Assembly (NCBI RefSeq): GCF_963662255.1
Contig: NC_085050.1
Location: 22,988,131-23,052,130, forward strand
Source: Cinclus cinclus
Taxonomy: Eukaryota; Chordata; Aves; Passeriformes; Cinclidae
Direction of reading: 5' to 3'
Length of the DNA: 64,000 nucleotides
The position numbers and the translations under genes are program-made. The notes beneath the pieces are model-generated. The model saw only the letters and a list, made by a program, of their open reading frames with translations, ran no database searches and was not told where the DNA came from. The stretch's first letter is position 1, and each line of letters begins with the position of its first letter. Below are positions 25,205 to 36,381 of the stretch, in pieces.

Positions 25205-28200
25205 CTGGAAGGAAAGGGTTCAGACCTCAAAAAACGTACTTTGCTGTAACATCCCACTTCCATGCCCTGAATGGCAAAGCCCCTGGAAGGGAAGGAGGTT
25301 ATGGGGAGGGTGGGCAGTCCATCCCTCTTGGGTGAGAGTTATGCTATCATGGAAGGCTGTTCCACTCCCTCACAGTTTGAGTTCCCCTTAGTGGGGAAAG
25401 CAATGGCCCAGTGCAGATGTCTGAGACTGGTCAGATGAACTTCAGGGCTCTTGGGCACTGTGACATCCTCAAGAGCATGTCCTGAATGGAAGCAGGGCAA
25501 GAGACTGGGCTTTCCTCCCCACACTGGATGTGCATAGCAGGATGTATGGGAAGCTGGAAGTATGGGAAGCAGGAACTTCCCACATGCTGAACTCACCTGG
25601 AAGGGAGGAGGTGTTGAGACAGCTGGTATTACAGCTGCGGCTGCAGCTGCTGCAGCAGCTGCTGCACTAGCTGGGTCCTGCTGGACAGCTATAGGGTTGA
25701 TGATGTGCTCAACAGCATGGATTTTGCCATCTTCCATCATCTTGGCCGGTGGTGCGGCCTGAAACACGGAGTACTGGGCACCAATGGTAGGGATGGCCAC
25801 TAGGAAAGACCAGACGTATCAGATACATCAGATACAGAGTTTCCAGGACCTCTTGTCAAAGAACGCTCCTTCCCAGCTACGCAAACTCTCCAGCAGTGAT
25901 CCAATGCTGCTCTTATCAGGGGACATAGCCTTGTGTGCAGGCAGGGGACCTGGGGCACCTCTGCCCTCCCCATGCATGGGAGCGCCATAGTTGATGCACA
26001 GTGACAGGCTCAGTGCTTTTTGGTCCAGCATTTTCCCCCATTCCTGCCATGAATGTCCTAGGGCCAGAGTCCTCCTGGGGACCTCCTGAGTCCTTCCCAC
26101 TGGCCGAGAGTGTGGTCTGAACACAAGGGGTAAGAGTGTGCAATGTCCCAGTGAGGTCCCTGCTCCAGCTGTTGATATCATGGAATATATAGCTGCCATA
26201 GGAAGAGCTGCTCCAGGACAGAACGTTGTGGTTTGTACTGCAGAAGTTACAGGCAGCAACCGGTCTGCTTCACATACCATCCTTTGGCCAACCCTGTGAA
26301 ATATCAGCTCTTTTACCTGCATTTCCCAGGCCTAGCTTGGCTAAATATGTTTAATCCCATCTGTCTGCTACGGGATCAATCTACTTAATGACATTAAAAG
26401 AAAATAAACTTCTCTTTAGGGAATTCTCCCTCATGCCACAATTAGAAAACATGATATAATTTGAGCCATGGTCTTTCAAAGGGAGAACACTCTGGTCAGA
26501 ATAATAGCGTTCAGGATGGTAAATTTGTACATGATCCAAAATGGAGCTTCATGGCTTGCTTAGGGAAGTAACATTCTTTGCTGAACATTCCCACTAATCA
26601 CAGTAATTGCACATGGCCTGGAAATGCGCACTTGTAGCCCAGAAAAACCAGCTGTATTCTGGGCTGTATCAAAAGCAGTGTGGCCAGCAGGTTGAGGGAG
26701 GTGATTCTGCCCATCTCTTCTGCTCAGATGAGCAGAATGGAGTGCTGTGTCCAGTTCTGTGGGCCCCAGTATAAGAAGGATGTGAACCTGTTGGAGCAGG
26801 TTTAGAGGATGTTAAATGAGATGGAACACCTCTGCTCTTAAGTCAGACTGAGAGATTTGGGTTTGGTCAGCTTGGAGAAAAGATGCCTCTGGGATAAAGA
26901 CCTCTACTGGACCTTTTCAGTACTAAAAGGGGACCTATAAGAAAGACTTTATGGTAAGGCCTGTAGTGATAAGACAAGGGGTAACAGTTTTAAGCTGAAA
27001 AACGGTTAGGCATAAGAAAGGAATACTGTGTAATGAAAGATGAGACACTGGATTGTCTGTCCAGAGAAGTTTTGTGTGCCTCATTATTGGAAGTGTTCAA
27101 GTTCAGGTTGGACAGGCCTTTGAGCAACCTGATCTAGTTTGAGACACCTCTGCCCATGACAGGGGCATTGGATGAGATGATCTTTGAGGTCCCTTCCAAT
27201 GGAAACCATTCTATGACACTATGATTTCCATCATTGCCTCATATTGCACACTTCAGCATTCAACTTGTGAGCTTTTTAGTAGTAAGGTTATTCACAAGCA
27301 AAACAAAATAATTGATAAATAATGGACGATGGACTAAAAGGCAATGTTAGCACTTATGGGAGGTACAGCCAGTAAACCAGAAATGAAGCCTAATATGCAC
27401 AGAGGTTTTTTTCTATGCAATGAAACTTTGCAATGTTAAAGAGTGCAGTTATGCCAGGTGGAAGGAGGTGACAGAAAGCAGTACTCTTGCTCTGATTCTG
27501 GAGACCGCAAGAAGGAAGCTGATCAGATATCTTTCAGACAGAGATGTGTCCTCCACCAGTGGACTACCACTGTTTCCTGAGTCAGAGACCCCCAGCTTGT
27601 GAGGTTTTTCAGTTCTCCCTTTACACTAAGTCTACCTGTTCAGGTCAAACCAGTTTTATCTCTAGTTTAAATATCCTGGATAATTTCTCACCAAGGCAAA
27701 GAGCTCACATGCTCCATTCTGCAATAACTTCTGGCAGAAAAACAGTAGCAGGCATCTGGGGTATTGGGGTGACCTCCCAGGAGTATTCCAACTATTTTCA
27801 AAGAAATGAGCTTTAAGGTTGATCCAAACAGTAGGCAGGAAACTGCTGTCAGTACATTTCTACTCTGTTCTGGTAATGTGCTTTCAAAGTCATACCCTCT
27901 TCATAACAGTGGTAAGTCTTGTGTGTGGTACACCTTATTTGATCAGTTGATCTGACTGGGGAAAACAGACCAGGTACTTCTGTTCTCAGAGGCTGTGCTG
28001 GAGCCATATGATAGGGGAAGGTCTGATTAAAAAACCTGAATCTCAACATGCTTCGAGTGTAGAAACATTCTGACTTGAGCTTCAAGCTTTTGTTTGGCAG
28101 TCGAATTAAGTATAGACACCACTACTAAGCATGCATTTCCAAGCTCACTTTTCAAGCATCCTTTAGTAATACCTGGAATTCCTAAAGTATCTTTCAAACA

Positions 28201-31200
28201 CACATAGTGGTAATATTTTCCGGTGGTGAGTGGCTAGTGTTCTCAGGAAGTCTGATCTTTCTCCAACTCTAATCTTAACCACCTTCCATTGTCTCTAGAC
28301 TTCTTCTGACATTATCTCATCCAGCTGCTATGAAGAACTCTTCACAGACTTCATTAGATGCAAGCTGTAATTTTCACTGTCATAAATGAAACAGGTTTTG
28401 GGAAACCACAGTAGCTCTGTTATTAAGCAATGCTTACATCTTGCCATTGCAGTTTACTTGGAAAGAGAAGTGGAGAGAAGACATCAGTACTTCTGCAAGA
28501 GGGCAGGTGCCCATCACCTTCAAGGGCCTTCTTCCTCAGTTCACTTTTTCAAATAAAAATCTTTCCAAATGGGATCTTGAGGAATTGCAGGGCTTTAGCT
28601 TTCATCTTGTTCACTTGGGAATGGCAAGGGCTGGGTACTCAGCTGACAAAGTGGCAGAAGGGGGCAGTCCCTGCCCCACCCCTTGGATTACCCCAGCAGA
28701 GCCCAGCAGAGATGAGAGCACTCCTGTAGGCACTACACTGCTGCAAGATGCACCCGAGGGCTCCCTGCCTTGCTCCTTTCCCATGCCACTGATGGAAGTG
28801 GAGGAGTTTGCCTCAGTCAGGGACTTTCCTGCAATGGGAAAGCCCCAGATCCTTTTCTCAGCCTCGTATCACTGGAGAAATATGGACTAAGTAGGGGAGG
28901 GCTCCAGCCTGGCTGGAAATCTAGGATAGGAAACTCCCAGGGTGAAATTAGCATTGACGACTTTAAAAGAAAGAAGGCCTGGTCTTAGTTACCATATTCT
29001 GGTGTACATGACTAGAAAGAGAGGAAAGTCTGCTTCCTCCTAAGCAAATGCAGAAGGAGACTGGAGGAGAGGGCATTGCTTTAGTCCTTTTCTCTTAGGC
29101 CTGAAGAGCTCCCAGATATTCGTGTCCCCTAAACTGCTGTGTGCCTCTTGTGTGAAGAAAGACTTGCCAGGGCCAGAAGGCACTCAGCACAAGGGAGCAA
29201 TGAGCCCCAACCCTGGGGCCATCCCCACTGACACAGGTGGAGTTGTGGACTGGCTCTGGAGGGGTCCTTACATGCTTGAGACATGGCATGGAGTGGGGGC
29301 CTGCCCACCACCCCTGCTTTCCTCCCTTCCTTACACATACTAACCTGCACCAGGCTTAATGGCCACTGGATTGACTGCAGGTAACTCCAAGTTGGGAACC
29401 AGTTCATATCCTTTCTCTTGCTGTTTTCCTTTGCCTTCGTGGTACCTGCTGTAGATTCCACGGCCAGCGGAGTATCCCCCCAGGTAGGAACCCCTGGGAC
29501 CCGGAGCTCTGTTGCCAGCTGCACCTCGCCCTCTGCCTCGTATGCTGCCTGCTTATGAAAACAACACAGAAGATGGTGAATAATGGAGAGTGACAGCCCC
29601 ATGGGGAGTACGAGTAACCCCAGGCTGAAATCCAAAGCCTTGTACTGTGACTGCTGGAGTCAGCATGATTGAGTCTTAGCAACTCTGCTTCGGAAAATAG
29701 AAGTAAGTGCATAAGAAGCAGCCAGTAAGCCTATGCTTATTTAGCTTTTGATGTTTCTGAGCATATGTTAACTGCTCATTTATATTGGTGGAACTCTTGT
29801 GGCAAGTGTTACAGGCTCAGTGCAGTCAGTAGAGATTGGGGGGATGGCCACAGTGATTTCTGTGCATTAGGAACAGCTTCTGCTTTCAGGTGTCCTCCAG
29901 AGGAGACCCATCTTGTCAACTTGTCAACCCTGCCAAGATGGCACGACATCATACCTGCCCTTCAACCAACATTGTCCCACCACTGCATATATTTCTACTT
30001 ATGCTGCTTAAATATTTTATCTGCTATTTTATAAGGTGCATATAACCCACTTCCAAAAATATTGCTTTTATTCATCTTAGTGACTCCGCATATGTTATGA
30101 CAGTACTTTGAACACTGCAGTATTCATATACTTTATGATGGTCTAATTGAATATTTAGACTGTTACTCAACTCTGTCATAGTTCATTGCAAGTACAAATC
30201 TGGAAATTGAGAAGAAGCTAAAATTCTTGAATGATTAAGGTTAAAAATATTTCTCTGTTTATGTGGGTGCTTTAAGAATATATTGATGTTAAATTGCTTC
30301 TTCTATGGAAATGCACATCAAATTTCAGGAAACTCTTATTCCTGTAAGTGCAGGATAATTGTAATTATAATTCCAGGTAGGGGTTTTTTGTGAAAAAGTG
30401 ATTTTTGGTTAATTTTTAATGACTGTAACTGATAACTAATTAAGGTATACATAATAAATTTTTTTTTCACTCACATTATTCCTTCTGCTTGTAGTTCTCA
30501 AATGACTTTATGAAGGACAGCATTACTGTAATTTTAATGCAGAAGGTAAATGACACATAGAGAGTTCCTAACTAAGACTTTCCCTAACCTCCCTCCCTTT
30601 GGATAAGTCACCATACCCATGCCTCCAGAGCACTCTTATCATAGGATTCAGCTCTTTGAAAGGAGACGTCAGAAGCTGGAATCTTTAGATTTGCCTCAGA
30701 CTTAATACAACACTCATAAAACCCAGCTCCCTCTGTTCCCCATCCCATGCTTGTTTTTTACCTATTCTTAACCATATATTCGATACCTCTCTCATATTAT
30801 CTTGTATATTAGCAATTATTTATAGATAAATACACTTTGTGTAGTCATAAACTAAAGTAAGACCAAACAGAAATATGACAAAAAGGCCTATAAAAGAGTG
30901 TTAAGAAAAAACTGCGTGGCACTAGCTGTCCTTTGGCTGAGGCAGACCTCTGTCATCAACCTAAGATCAAACCTGCCCATCACATCCCCTAATTGTGCTT
31001 ACTAACCTTTCACAAAGTAATCTCTGTTGGGCCCGATCAAGGCATTGTATGGATATCCATAGTATGCTAGTGTGTATGGATCACATGAGTAAACATAGTT
31101 AGGTTGCTGAGTTGCTTCGGAGGTTGCTGCAGCCCCTCCTTTTGCTGCTTTCTGGTAGCGAGTGTACTGCTCCTTGTCTACCGGCTTGGCCAGAGTAACC

Positions 31201-32135
31201 TCCAGGCACGAGCCTTCTAGTTCAACACCATTAAGGTTGTTCATGGCATGAATGGCATCTTCCCTGGTTGTAAAGTGCACAAAGGCATAATCACGTATTT
31301 TTTTCACTCTCTCTACACAGCCAGGGTTAAACTGACCAAACACCTTTTTAATGGTGTCCTCTGTGGTCTCAATCATTAAATTCCTCACATATAGGATTTT
31401 AACAGTCTCCATGACATCTTCATCCACATCTATCTCTGGTTCTGCCCAGTCAACAGCAATTTGATGTCCCCACAGTTGGATCCTTCCTGGCATGAGTTTT
31501 CTCCTGGCCATGGCTGCTGCTCGATGGCTCTCATACTCCACAAAGGCAAAGCCTCTGTTCTTCATCTTGTCTGCGGCACTGGCATACACGATGACATCCA
31601 GTACGCCTTCTGTCACCTTGGCAATCTCTTCCAGGATCTCCTCTCTCTTCTTCATCTTGGGAATGCCTCCGATGAAGAGCCGGCAGTTATCCACGCTGCA
31701 GCACACACCCAGCAGCCTGCCGGGGCGGATTTCATAGTTGTTCAGCTCCCTGACGGCACGCTTTGCCTCATGCTTCTGCGTGTACATCACAAAGGCGTAG
31801 CCACGGTTCTTCCCATCAAAGTCCATCATCAAGCGCATTTCGTAGATGCGGCCGACAGACTCGAAGACGGGGACGAGCTCATCTTCGTAGACATCGCGGG
31901 GGATTTTGCCCACAAAGACCTCACAGCCCCGCGGAGGGTGCAGCCCCTCCCAGCCGGGAGGAGGGCCCCCATACTTGCGTTGCCCGTTCTCCTGGATCAT
32001 ACTGTATCCAGTGCGGGCCATGAGGGCCAGCAGAGCTGCCTCGTTGGGTGCACCAGCAACACCTTCAGGGACTTTCGTGGTGGCCACATTAGTGGAATCA
32101 TTGCTCATCCTTGCAGTGGAATCCTCAGCAGTCAT
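24965..32135 (-). CDS. RBM47: RBM47 complete coding sequence, spliced from four exons
   Basis: RNA-binding motif protein 47. The family is related to A1CF and takes part in APOBEC1-dependent C-to-U editing, alternative splicing and mRNA stability, mainly in the nucleus. The coding sequence joins 32135-31007, 29551-29345, 25799-25597 and 25204-24965, giving 1779 bases and 592 residues, about the human length. Domains seen: RRM1 about 71-149 (RNP2 VFVGKI at 73-78, RNP1 NRGYAFVMY at 110-118); RRM2 about 151-233 (LFIGGI at 153-158, NRGFAFVEY at 193-201); RRM3 about 246-318 with a weaker RNP1 (IRDYAFVHF at 280-288); an RG-rich stretch at about 380-408; an alanine/proline-rich tail ending in VYQTY. 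All junctions have GT-AG splice sites and the reading frame is intact. The start at 32135 matches the family N-terminus MTAEDS and has A at -3. A1CF is excluded by the N-terminus and by the polyalanine tail. Confidence 0.97.
25205..25596 (-). other. RBM47: RBM47 intron between coding exons 3 and 4
   Basis: A short 392-base intron with GTGAGT donor and CCTTCCAG acceptor. The exon 3 frame runs on open into it for many codons, so retention would add an unrelated tail. No repeat or other feature is seen. Confidence 0.9.
25597..25799 (-). CDS. RBM47: RBM47 coding exon 3 (polyalanine region)
   Basis: This exon has 203 bases and encodes the end of split codon 446 (valine) to Gln513. It follows acceptor AG at 25801-25800 and ends CCAG before donor GTGAGT at 25596. 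The product has the IGAQYS motif of the family, a stretch with [18 protein letters not shown], then a run of 11 alanines at residues 491-501 followed by [12 protein letters not shown]. The alanine codons are mixed (GCA, GCT, GCC), so it is not a pure trinucleotide repeat. The segment appears disordered and has no catalytic residues. Confidence 0.95.
25800..29344 (-). other. RBM47: RBM47 intron between coding exons 2 and 3
   Basis: A 3545-base intron with GTTAGT donor at 29344 and CCTAG acceptor at 25800. It carries a truncated CR1 copy in the opposite orientation (26615-27226). Long open frames on the plus strand near 28441-28890 resemble no family I know and look like chance. Confidence 0.9.
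26615..27226 (+). mobile_element. Truncated CR1 LINE fragment (3' end)
   Basis: The sequence follows the CR1 3' region: the part encoding the end of the reverse-transcriptase ORF (stretch around TGTAGCCCAGAAAA, then GCATCAAAAG-like and GTGTCCAGTTCTG), then the non-coding tail ending in GGTCCCTTCCAATGG and TTCTATGACACTATGATT. It is oriented on the plus strand, antisense to RBM47, inside an intron. Many stops and small indels show it is an old, inactive, 5'-truncated copy. Boundaries are approximate. Confidence 0.8.
29345..29551 (-). CDS. RBM47: RBM47 coding exon 2 (RG-rich cassette exon)
   Basis: This exon has 207 bases and starts and ends in phase 1, so it encodes 69 residues (377-445 plus split ends) and can be left out without a frameshift. 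It begins with [10 protein letters not shown], continues with RG and GY pairs (about 380-408) and a charged segment with [11 protein letters not shown], and ends AIKPGA. Acceptor is ATAAG at 29552 with a second AG at 29549; donor is GTTAGT at 29344. Human RBM47 has, from memory, a 524-residue isoform that lacks exactly 69 residues, which fits skipping of this exon. RG-rich segments commonly bind RNA and are arginine-methylated; that role here is inferred from family knowledge. Confidence 0.95.
29552..31006 (-). other. RBM47: RBM47 intron between coding exons 1 and 2
   Basis: A 1455-base AT-rich intron with GTTAGT donor and a tandem AAGCAG acceptor. No recognisable repeat or other gene is seen in it. 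Confidence 0.9.
31007..32135 (-). CDS. RBM47: RBM47 coding exon 1 (N-terminus and all three RRMs)
   Basis: This large exon encodes residues 1-376 and the first base of codon 377, so all three RNA-recognition motifs sit in one uninterrupted exon. The exon itself starts at 32166, after an acceptor AG at 32168-32167, which leaves 31 bases of 5' UTR. It ends at 31007 (AAAG) before donor GTTAGT. The residues before the donor (DYFVK) match the family. Replacements relative to human cluster in the first 25 residues and around residues 331-345 (low-complexity linker after RRM3), while RRM2 looks essentially unchanged, as expected for a gene under purifying selection. Confidence 0.97.
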
Positions 32136-32149
32136 GGTGTCAAAGTCAT
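32132..32149 (-). promoter_or_regulatory. Five-codon uORF overlapping the RBM47 start codon
   Basis: Read on the minus strand this is ATG ACT TTG ACA CCA TGA. The TGA shares its first two bases with the second and third bases of the RBM47 ATG (arrangement ATGA). The uORF start has T at -3 and A at +4, which suggests leaky scanning, whereas the main ATG has A at -3. Such overlaps can permit termination followed by re-initiation; that effect is an inference. Confidence 0.6.
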
Positions 32150-32166
32150 TCACAGTGTGAAAAAAC
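32136..32166 (-). other. RBM47: RBM47 5' UTR part within the first coding exon
   Basis: These 31 bases lie between the splice acceptor (CCCAG, AG at 32168-32167) and the main ATG. They contain one upstream ATG in another frame, at 32149-32147, with a poor context (T at -3). Its ORF ends at a TGA that overlaps the main ATG. The frame of the main ORF is also open through this stretch, but the upstream codons do not match the known family N-terminus, so they are read as untranslated. Confidence 0.8.
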
Positions 32167-35100
32167 CTGGGCAAATGAAGGAGGACACTTGTTAAAAGCT
32201 ATTAGCTACCACCAGAATTCCACCTCTCTCATTTTCCTGTAGTTGTTCTACAAGTTTGTTTTTCGGACTGAGACTAAGGCTGCAGAAGAGCAGAGGAACA
32301 AGCCACACCAGCCTGAAGAGTGATACTGCAGGGATAGTGCATCCTGGACATAGGCAAAGCTCCTCTTTGAGGGAATGATCAAGGATTACCTGCCCACACA
32401 TCCCAGGCATCAAGAGTTGCTATCACAGGACACCAAAGGCACATGAATGGATGCCAACAAGTACCTCAAAATCTCAAGACGTTTGAGACCCTTGTCTTCT
32501 CTTTGAAATGGTAGGAAGGAGATTACACAGAATTGGGAGAGAGAAGATACTGTCAGGAAACCAGAGGTACCCATCCACAGAGCCTTCTCCTCCCTCTCAG
32601 TCACTCATCAGTTAATCCACTTACTCCTGAACAGCACAAGCACCAGGTGCCATATTCCATGGTGAAAGGTGGCAAATGCATGAGAAGCACCAGACAGTTT
32701 CCATTTGCTAACAACCCCTTGCTCCTCTAGCCCTCCACAGTAACTGTCAAGTAGGAAACAATAAATATGCTTTAGCAGCAGGGGTGGGGGGCAATCCTTT
32801 TTCTGTTGTGCAAAGACTGATCTGACAAGCTTCTGAGTTGCCTACTGCTTGTGTTACAATGTCTGACATGTTTGTCCCTTCCATTATTACAGCAGGATTT
32901 GACAAAAGCTGAAGAGAATCACTCCTTTATGAAAGGCAGCTTGTTTTAGACCAAGCAAACAGCACAGCACTGCAAGCCAGCAAGAGGAAGGCAAATCTCA
33001 GTAACCTTACTCTGCATTTGAACACAGGCAGAAAGCAGGAAATGCAGACATACAGGAAATGACCATGCTAATAACCAAAATTGCAAAACAGTGGGCTTTC
33101 TTTCAGAGCACAACACCTTGGGACTCTGAGAGTAGTTAGTTCACTGACTTTTAAAGCTGCAAGGATCCATCAAACAATTTAATACAAGTGATTGTATATG
33201 ACATGGACCATTACATTTTAGTGTTATTTGCGCATTAGGTGCTATAGCATTTATCTGAGTAAATTGTATCTTCCACAAGGACCTTGGCTTTAAGGAATCA
33301 GAGCTGTGGATCCTGTCGCGTCCCTGTGTGGCTTCTTTGCTAACCACTTCATTATACAAGCAAGTGTGCAGTATTTCTCATGAGAATTTATTTTTTATTG
33401 TTTGCATTCATCACCAGTCGGTTGATGAAGTATCAAAATACATTGACTCTTATAGGACACTGCAAAACACCATAAGAAGTGGTCCCAATATATGGGTTTG
33501 ACAGGGTTATTTATTTTTTTTTTAAAAAAAGGACATAGCTTCAGAGAGATTTATTTATTCAATGAGACAAAAGTTTCTCTCTGTCCCATAAGGACTCAAA
33601 TACATACCCTTCATCTGAATGATTTGTCCATTGCATTGGTTACCACCAAGGAAGATCTTTCATTAGTACAGCAAGCCCAAATCCACAAAAATATCGCACA
33701 AATTTTAGGCATGAAAGTCTGATTTGTATGGCTCACAAAATCCATTTAAATCCTGGTAACTTCAGCACCTCAAATTTTTTTCAGTAAAGCTCTTGAGCTG
33801 CCCAGAATTGTGCTGGTCTATACCCAGAGATGCCTCTGCACGAGCAAGCACCACTGAGCTTGGTTCATCTCCTAAACACATTTGGGATTGGGAAACCAGA
33901 CTTCTGAGCTTTGGTCTGTGGTTGGACCTGATCCTGCATGTGTTTTTGGGCCATGAGTGTTGCATGCTGATGCTTCTGAGCCATTTTAATTTCAAAATAT
34001 GGAGAGCAGAGGAGAAGATAAAGGAAGTGGAGGGCAACAATAGTGATGCTGATGCTCAGGTAATATTTTAGTAAACACAATTCCTTTGAAGCCAGGTCTG
34101 TCATGGATAGCTTCTTGAACTGCTGCTGATGTTTCTCTCAAATTCAGATACAGCCCTTTAACAGTCAGACATTTTAATTTTATTCCTGGAAATTATTTGA
34201 AATAATTAAGAAAACTGAGGTAGAGTAAAACAGCTTCATTTTTCACTTGAAAATTTGCCCCTAGAATGTAACATCACCTTTATTGGAATAAAAATGAAGC
34301 TAGTTATACAAACACTTTGGTAGGAAATAATCATTACCTTGGGCCACCTGTTGGCAAGTGAAGTACTTATGACTCCAAGTTAGGCTAAGTTTTAAAATTA
34401 GCAATTCCATTCAAAACACCCTGTTTTAGGTCAATCTTCAAAATAAGTCTCTATATCTCTGTTACCTGCAGGGCTCTGTGTCTGGGGCTATAGTCTGGAA
34501 AGCTACAGATGATCACTGGGTTTGTGGAGTGAGGGGATTTGAAACAGAATCTCCCCTGATCCCCAGAAATCAGTTGGTAATTCAATGGTCATGCACATTC
34601 TCCAGTACTTTGCACTGCACCAGCAGGTTGATTTCTCATATTGCAAGTTGTACATGAAACTGCTTCTAACTGCTGCTGGCCATCCTTGCTGCAGACACTG
34701 CCATACACCATTTGTGACAGTGCATAATTAAAAATTCCTTGTGAACCTAAAATACATTTATCACTATTTATTTTGAATCAAGATTAATGATTAGATGTGG
34801 TTTGGGTTTTTTTTCACGTGCAGCTACATAGATCTGGGTTTCATAAGCAGGTACTACCCAAGAAATTTATAGAGCCCATATAGCCATAATTGTTGTAACT
34901 AAATACACACTTAACAACTTGTTCATTGCCACATTACACAATCAACACCTTGACTAAATTCAGGTATCATTTACCAGAACATTTATCATCAGTGGTCATC
35001 TGTAGCTTTATGAGAAAATACACAGGCTGTCTGGTCTGAGAGCTCTTCTCTCCTGCTGTTACTGCCTTTCAAAATGGGCTACCAGCACAATCTAACCCTT

Positions 35101-36327
35101 TTCAGACTGAAATGCAATCCCTCTCTAGAAAGCACTTTCTGAAAATACCAGTTTCCAAAGTGTTCAAACCTGCTTCTGCATTTTTAAAGTCAACAGTAAA
35201 CTAGCGTTGCAAGTCTACACAAAGCATGGCCTGATATGGGTCTAGAGGCCTTACTAAAGCCAAGCTGATTTCCAACATCTGATGTGTGAAATTAATGCTA
35301 GGAAAGGCATAAATTTAATCTCCGTTAAAATTCAGCGTCTTGTGAAATATAAGTGCTTGGTTTCTAGGCTCTGAGGAGGAAGGCACACCCAGTCTTGATA
35401 ACATAGATTCAAAAAAGAGAGACAGACAAAAATATCTTTAACAAGAAAAGTTGTGTTTTGGAGACAGATAAGTTTTAAATTACTCATTATTGGTACTGAA
35501 ACAAGTTCTTGGCTCCTTTTTAGGAAAAGGTAAATCCCACTTGATTGTTCAACACCATGTTAGATGGATGCTAACATCTGCCAGCCTAGCAGTAGAGAGG
35601 CTTACAAGATCCTTGGCTCATCATCTCTGTTCCAAGGACTCTTCCTTGCACAGGTGAACTCTCAGACATCCATGTTTCACCAAAACCATTCAAATTTCAT
35701 TTCACCTTGCTTATGAAACACCTCTGCTACCAGTAGGAAGGGTGTAAATTGTTCTTGCCCTAAACATTAAATACCTTCTTTTTAAAGGTACGTTTTTCTC
35801 CCACATCCCAGAGTATTAAATGGAAAACTTACTGTGTTAGCAGTGACTGACCTAAAGCATACTGTGAGCAGGCTGATTAACTGAGACAGGTATTTTATTA
35901 AGTAGAAATACCACACCTTGATCAACAACAATACAGGGCCAAACAGCGATGTCCCTTGTCCCAGGGCAAAGGCAGCATGGGGCCCCAGCAAGAAAGCAAT
36001 GCCCAAAGTCCACATATCAACTTATCCCTGGGTTAGTCCTGCACTGGGCAGTGCCCTGTGAAGTTAGGCAGACACATTCTCCTCTGTTGATCCTAGTGTG
36101 GTCAAATAGGCTTTTACAAACACAGGGACACAGCCAATGCCCTTGTGGCAGTAACTGTGTGTCCACTCATGTGCTCCTATAAAATGAGGTTGTTTATGTT
36201 TGGACTTAAATCATCCCTCCAGTTTTGTGTTACATAGGTTTAGTGGCATCATGTGCTGTTCTGTGGATGACACAACTGCCAGCAGTCACAAAGCCTGGGA
36301 ACATATGCCAGCACCACCATAGGCAAC

Positions 36328-36381
36328 AGGAGAGACCAGGGAGATGTGCTGTCTAGGAGAGACCAGGGAGTTGTGCTGTCT
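36328..36381. repeat. 27-base tandem duplication
   Basis: Two adjacent copies of a 27-base unit beginning AGGAGAGACCAGGGAG and ending TGTGCTGTCT (36328-36354 and 36355-36381). They differ at one base (A versus T). Confidence 0.95.

Noticed and set aside
28441..28890. 149-codon plus-strand frame in an RBM47 intron
   Set aside because: No motif, antisense to the gene, and of a length expected by chance in this GC range.
32133..32174. N-terminal extension of RBM47 starting at 32174
   Set aside because: The extra codons cross the splice acceptor at 32168-32167, so they include intron sequence; the family start is the ATG at 32135.
31461..32195. 244-codon open frame on the plus strand opposite RBM47 coding exon 1
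   Set aside because: It is the antisense shadow of a highly conserved, GC-richer coding exon, runs across the intron boundary and has no recognisable motif.
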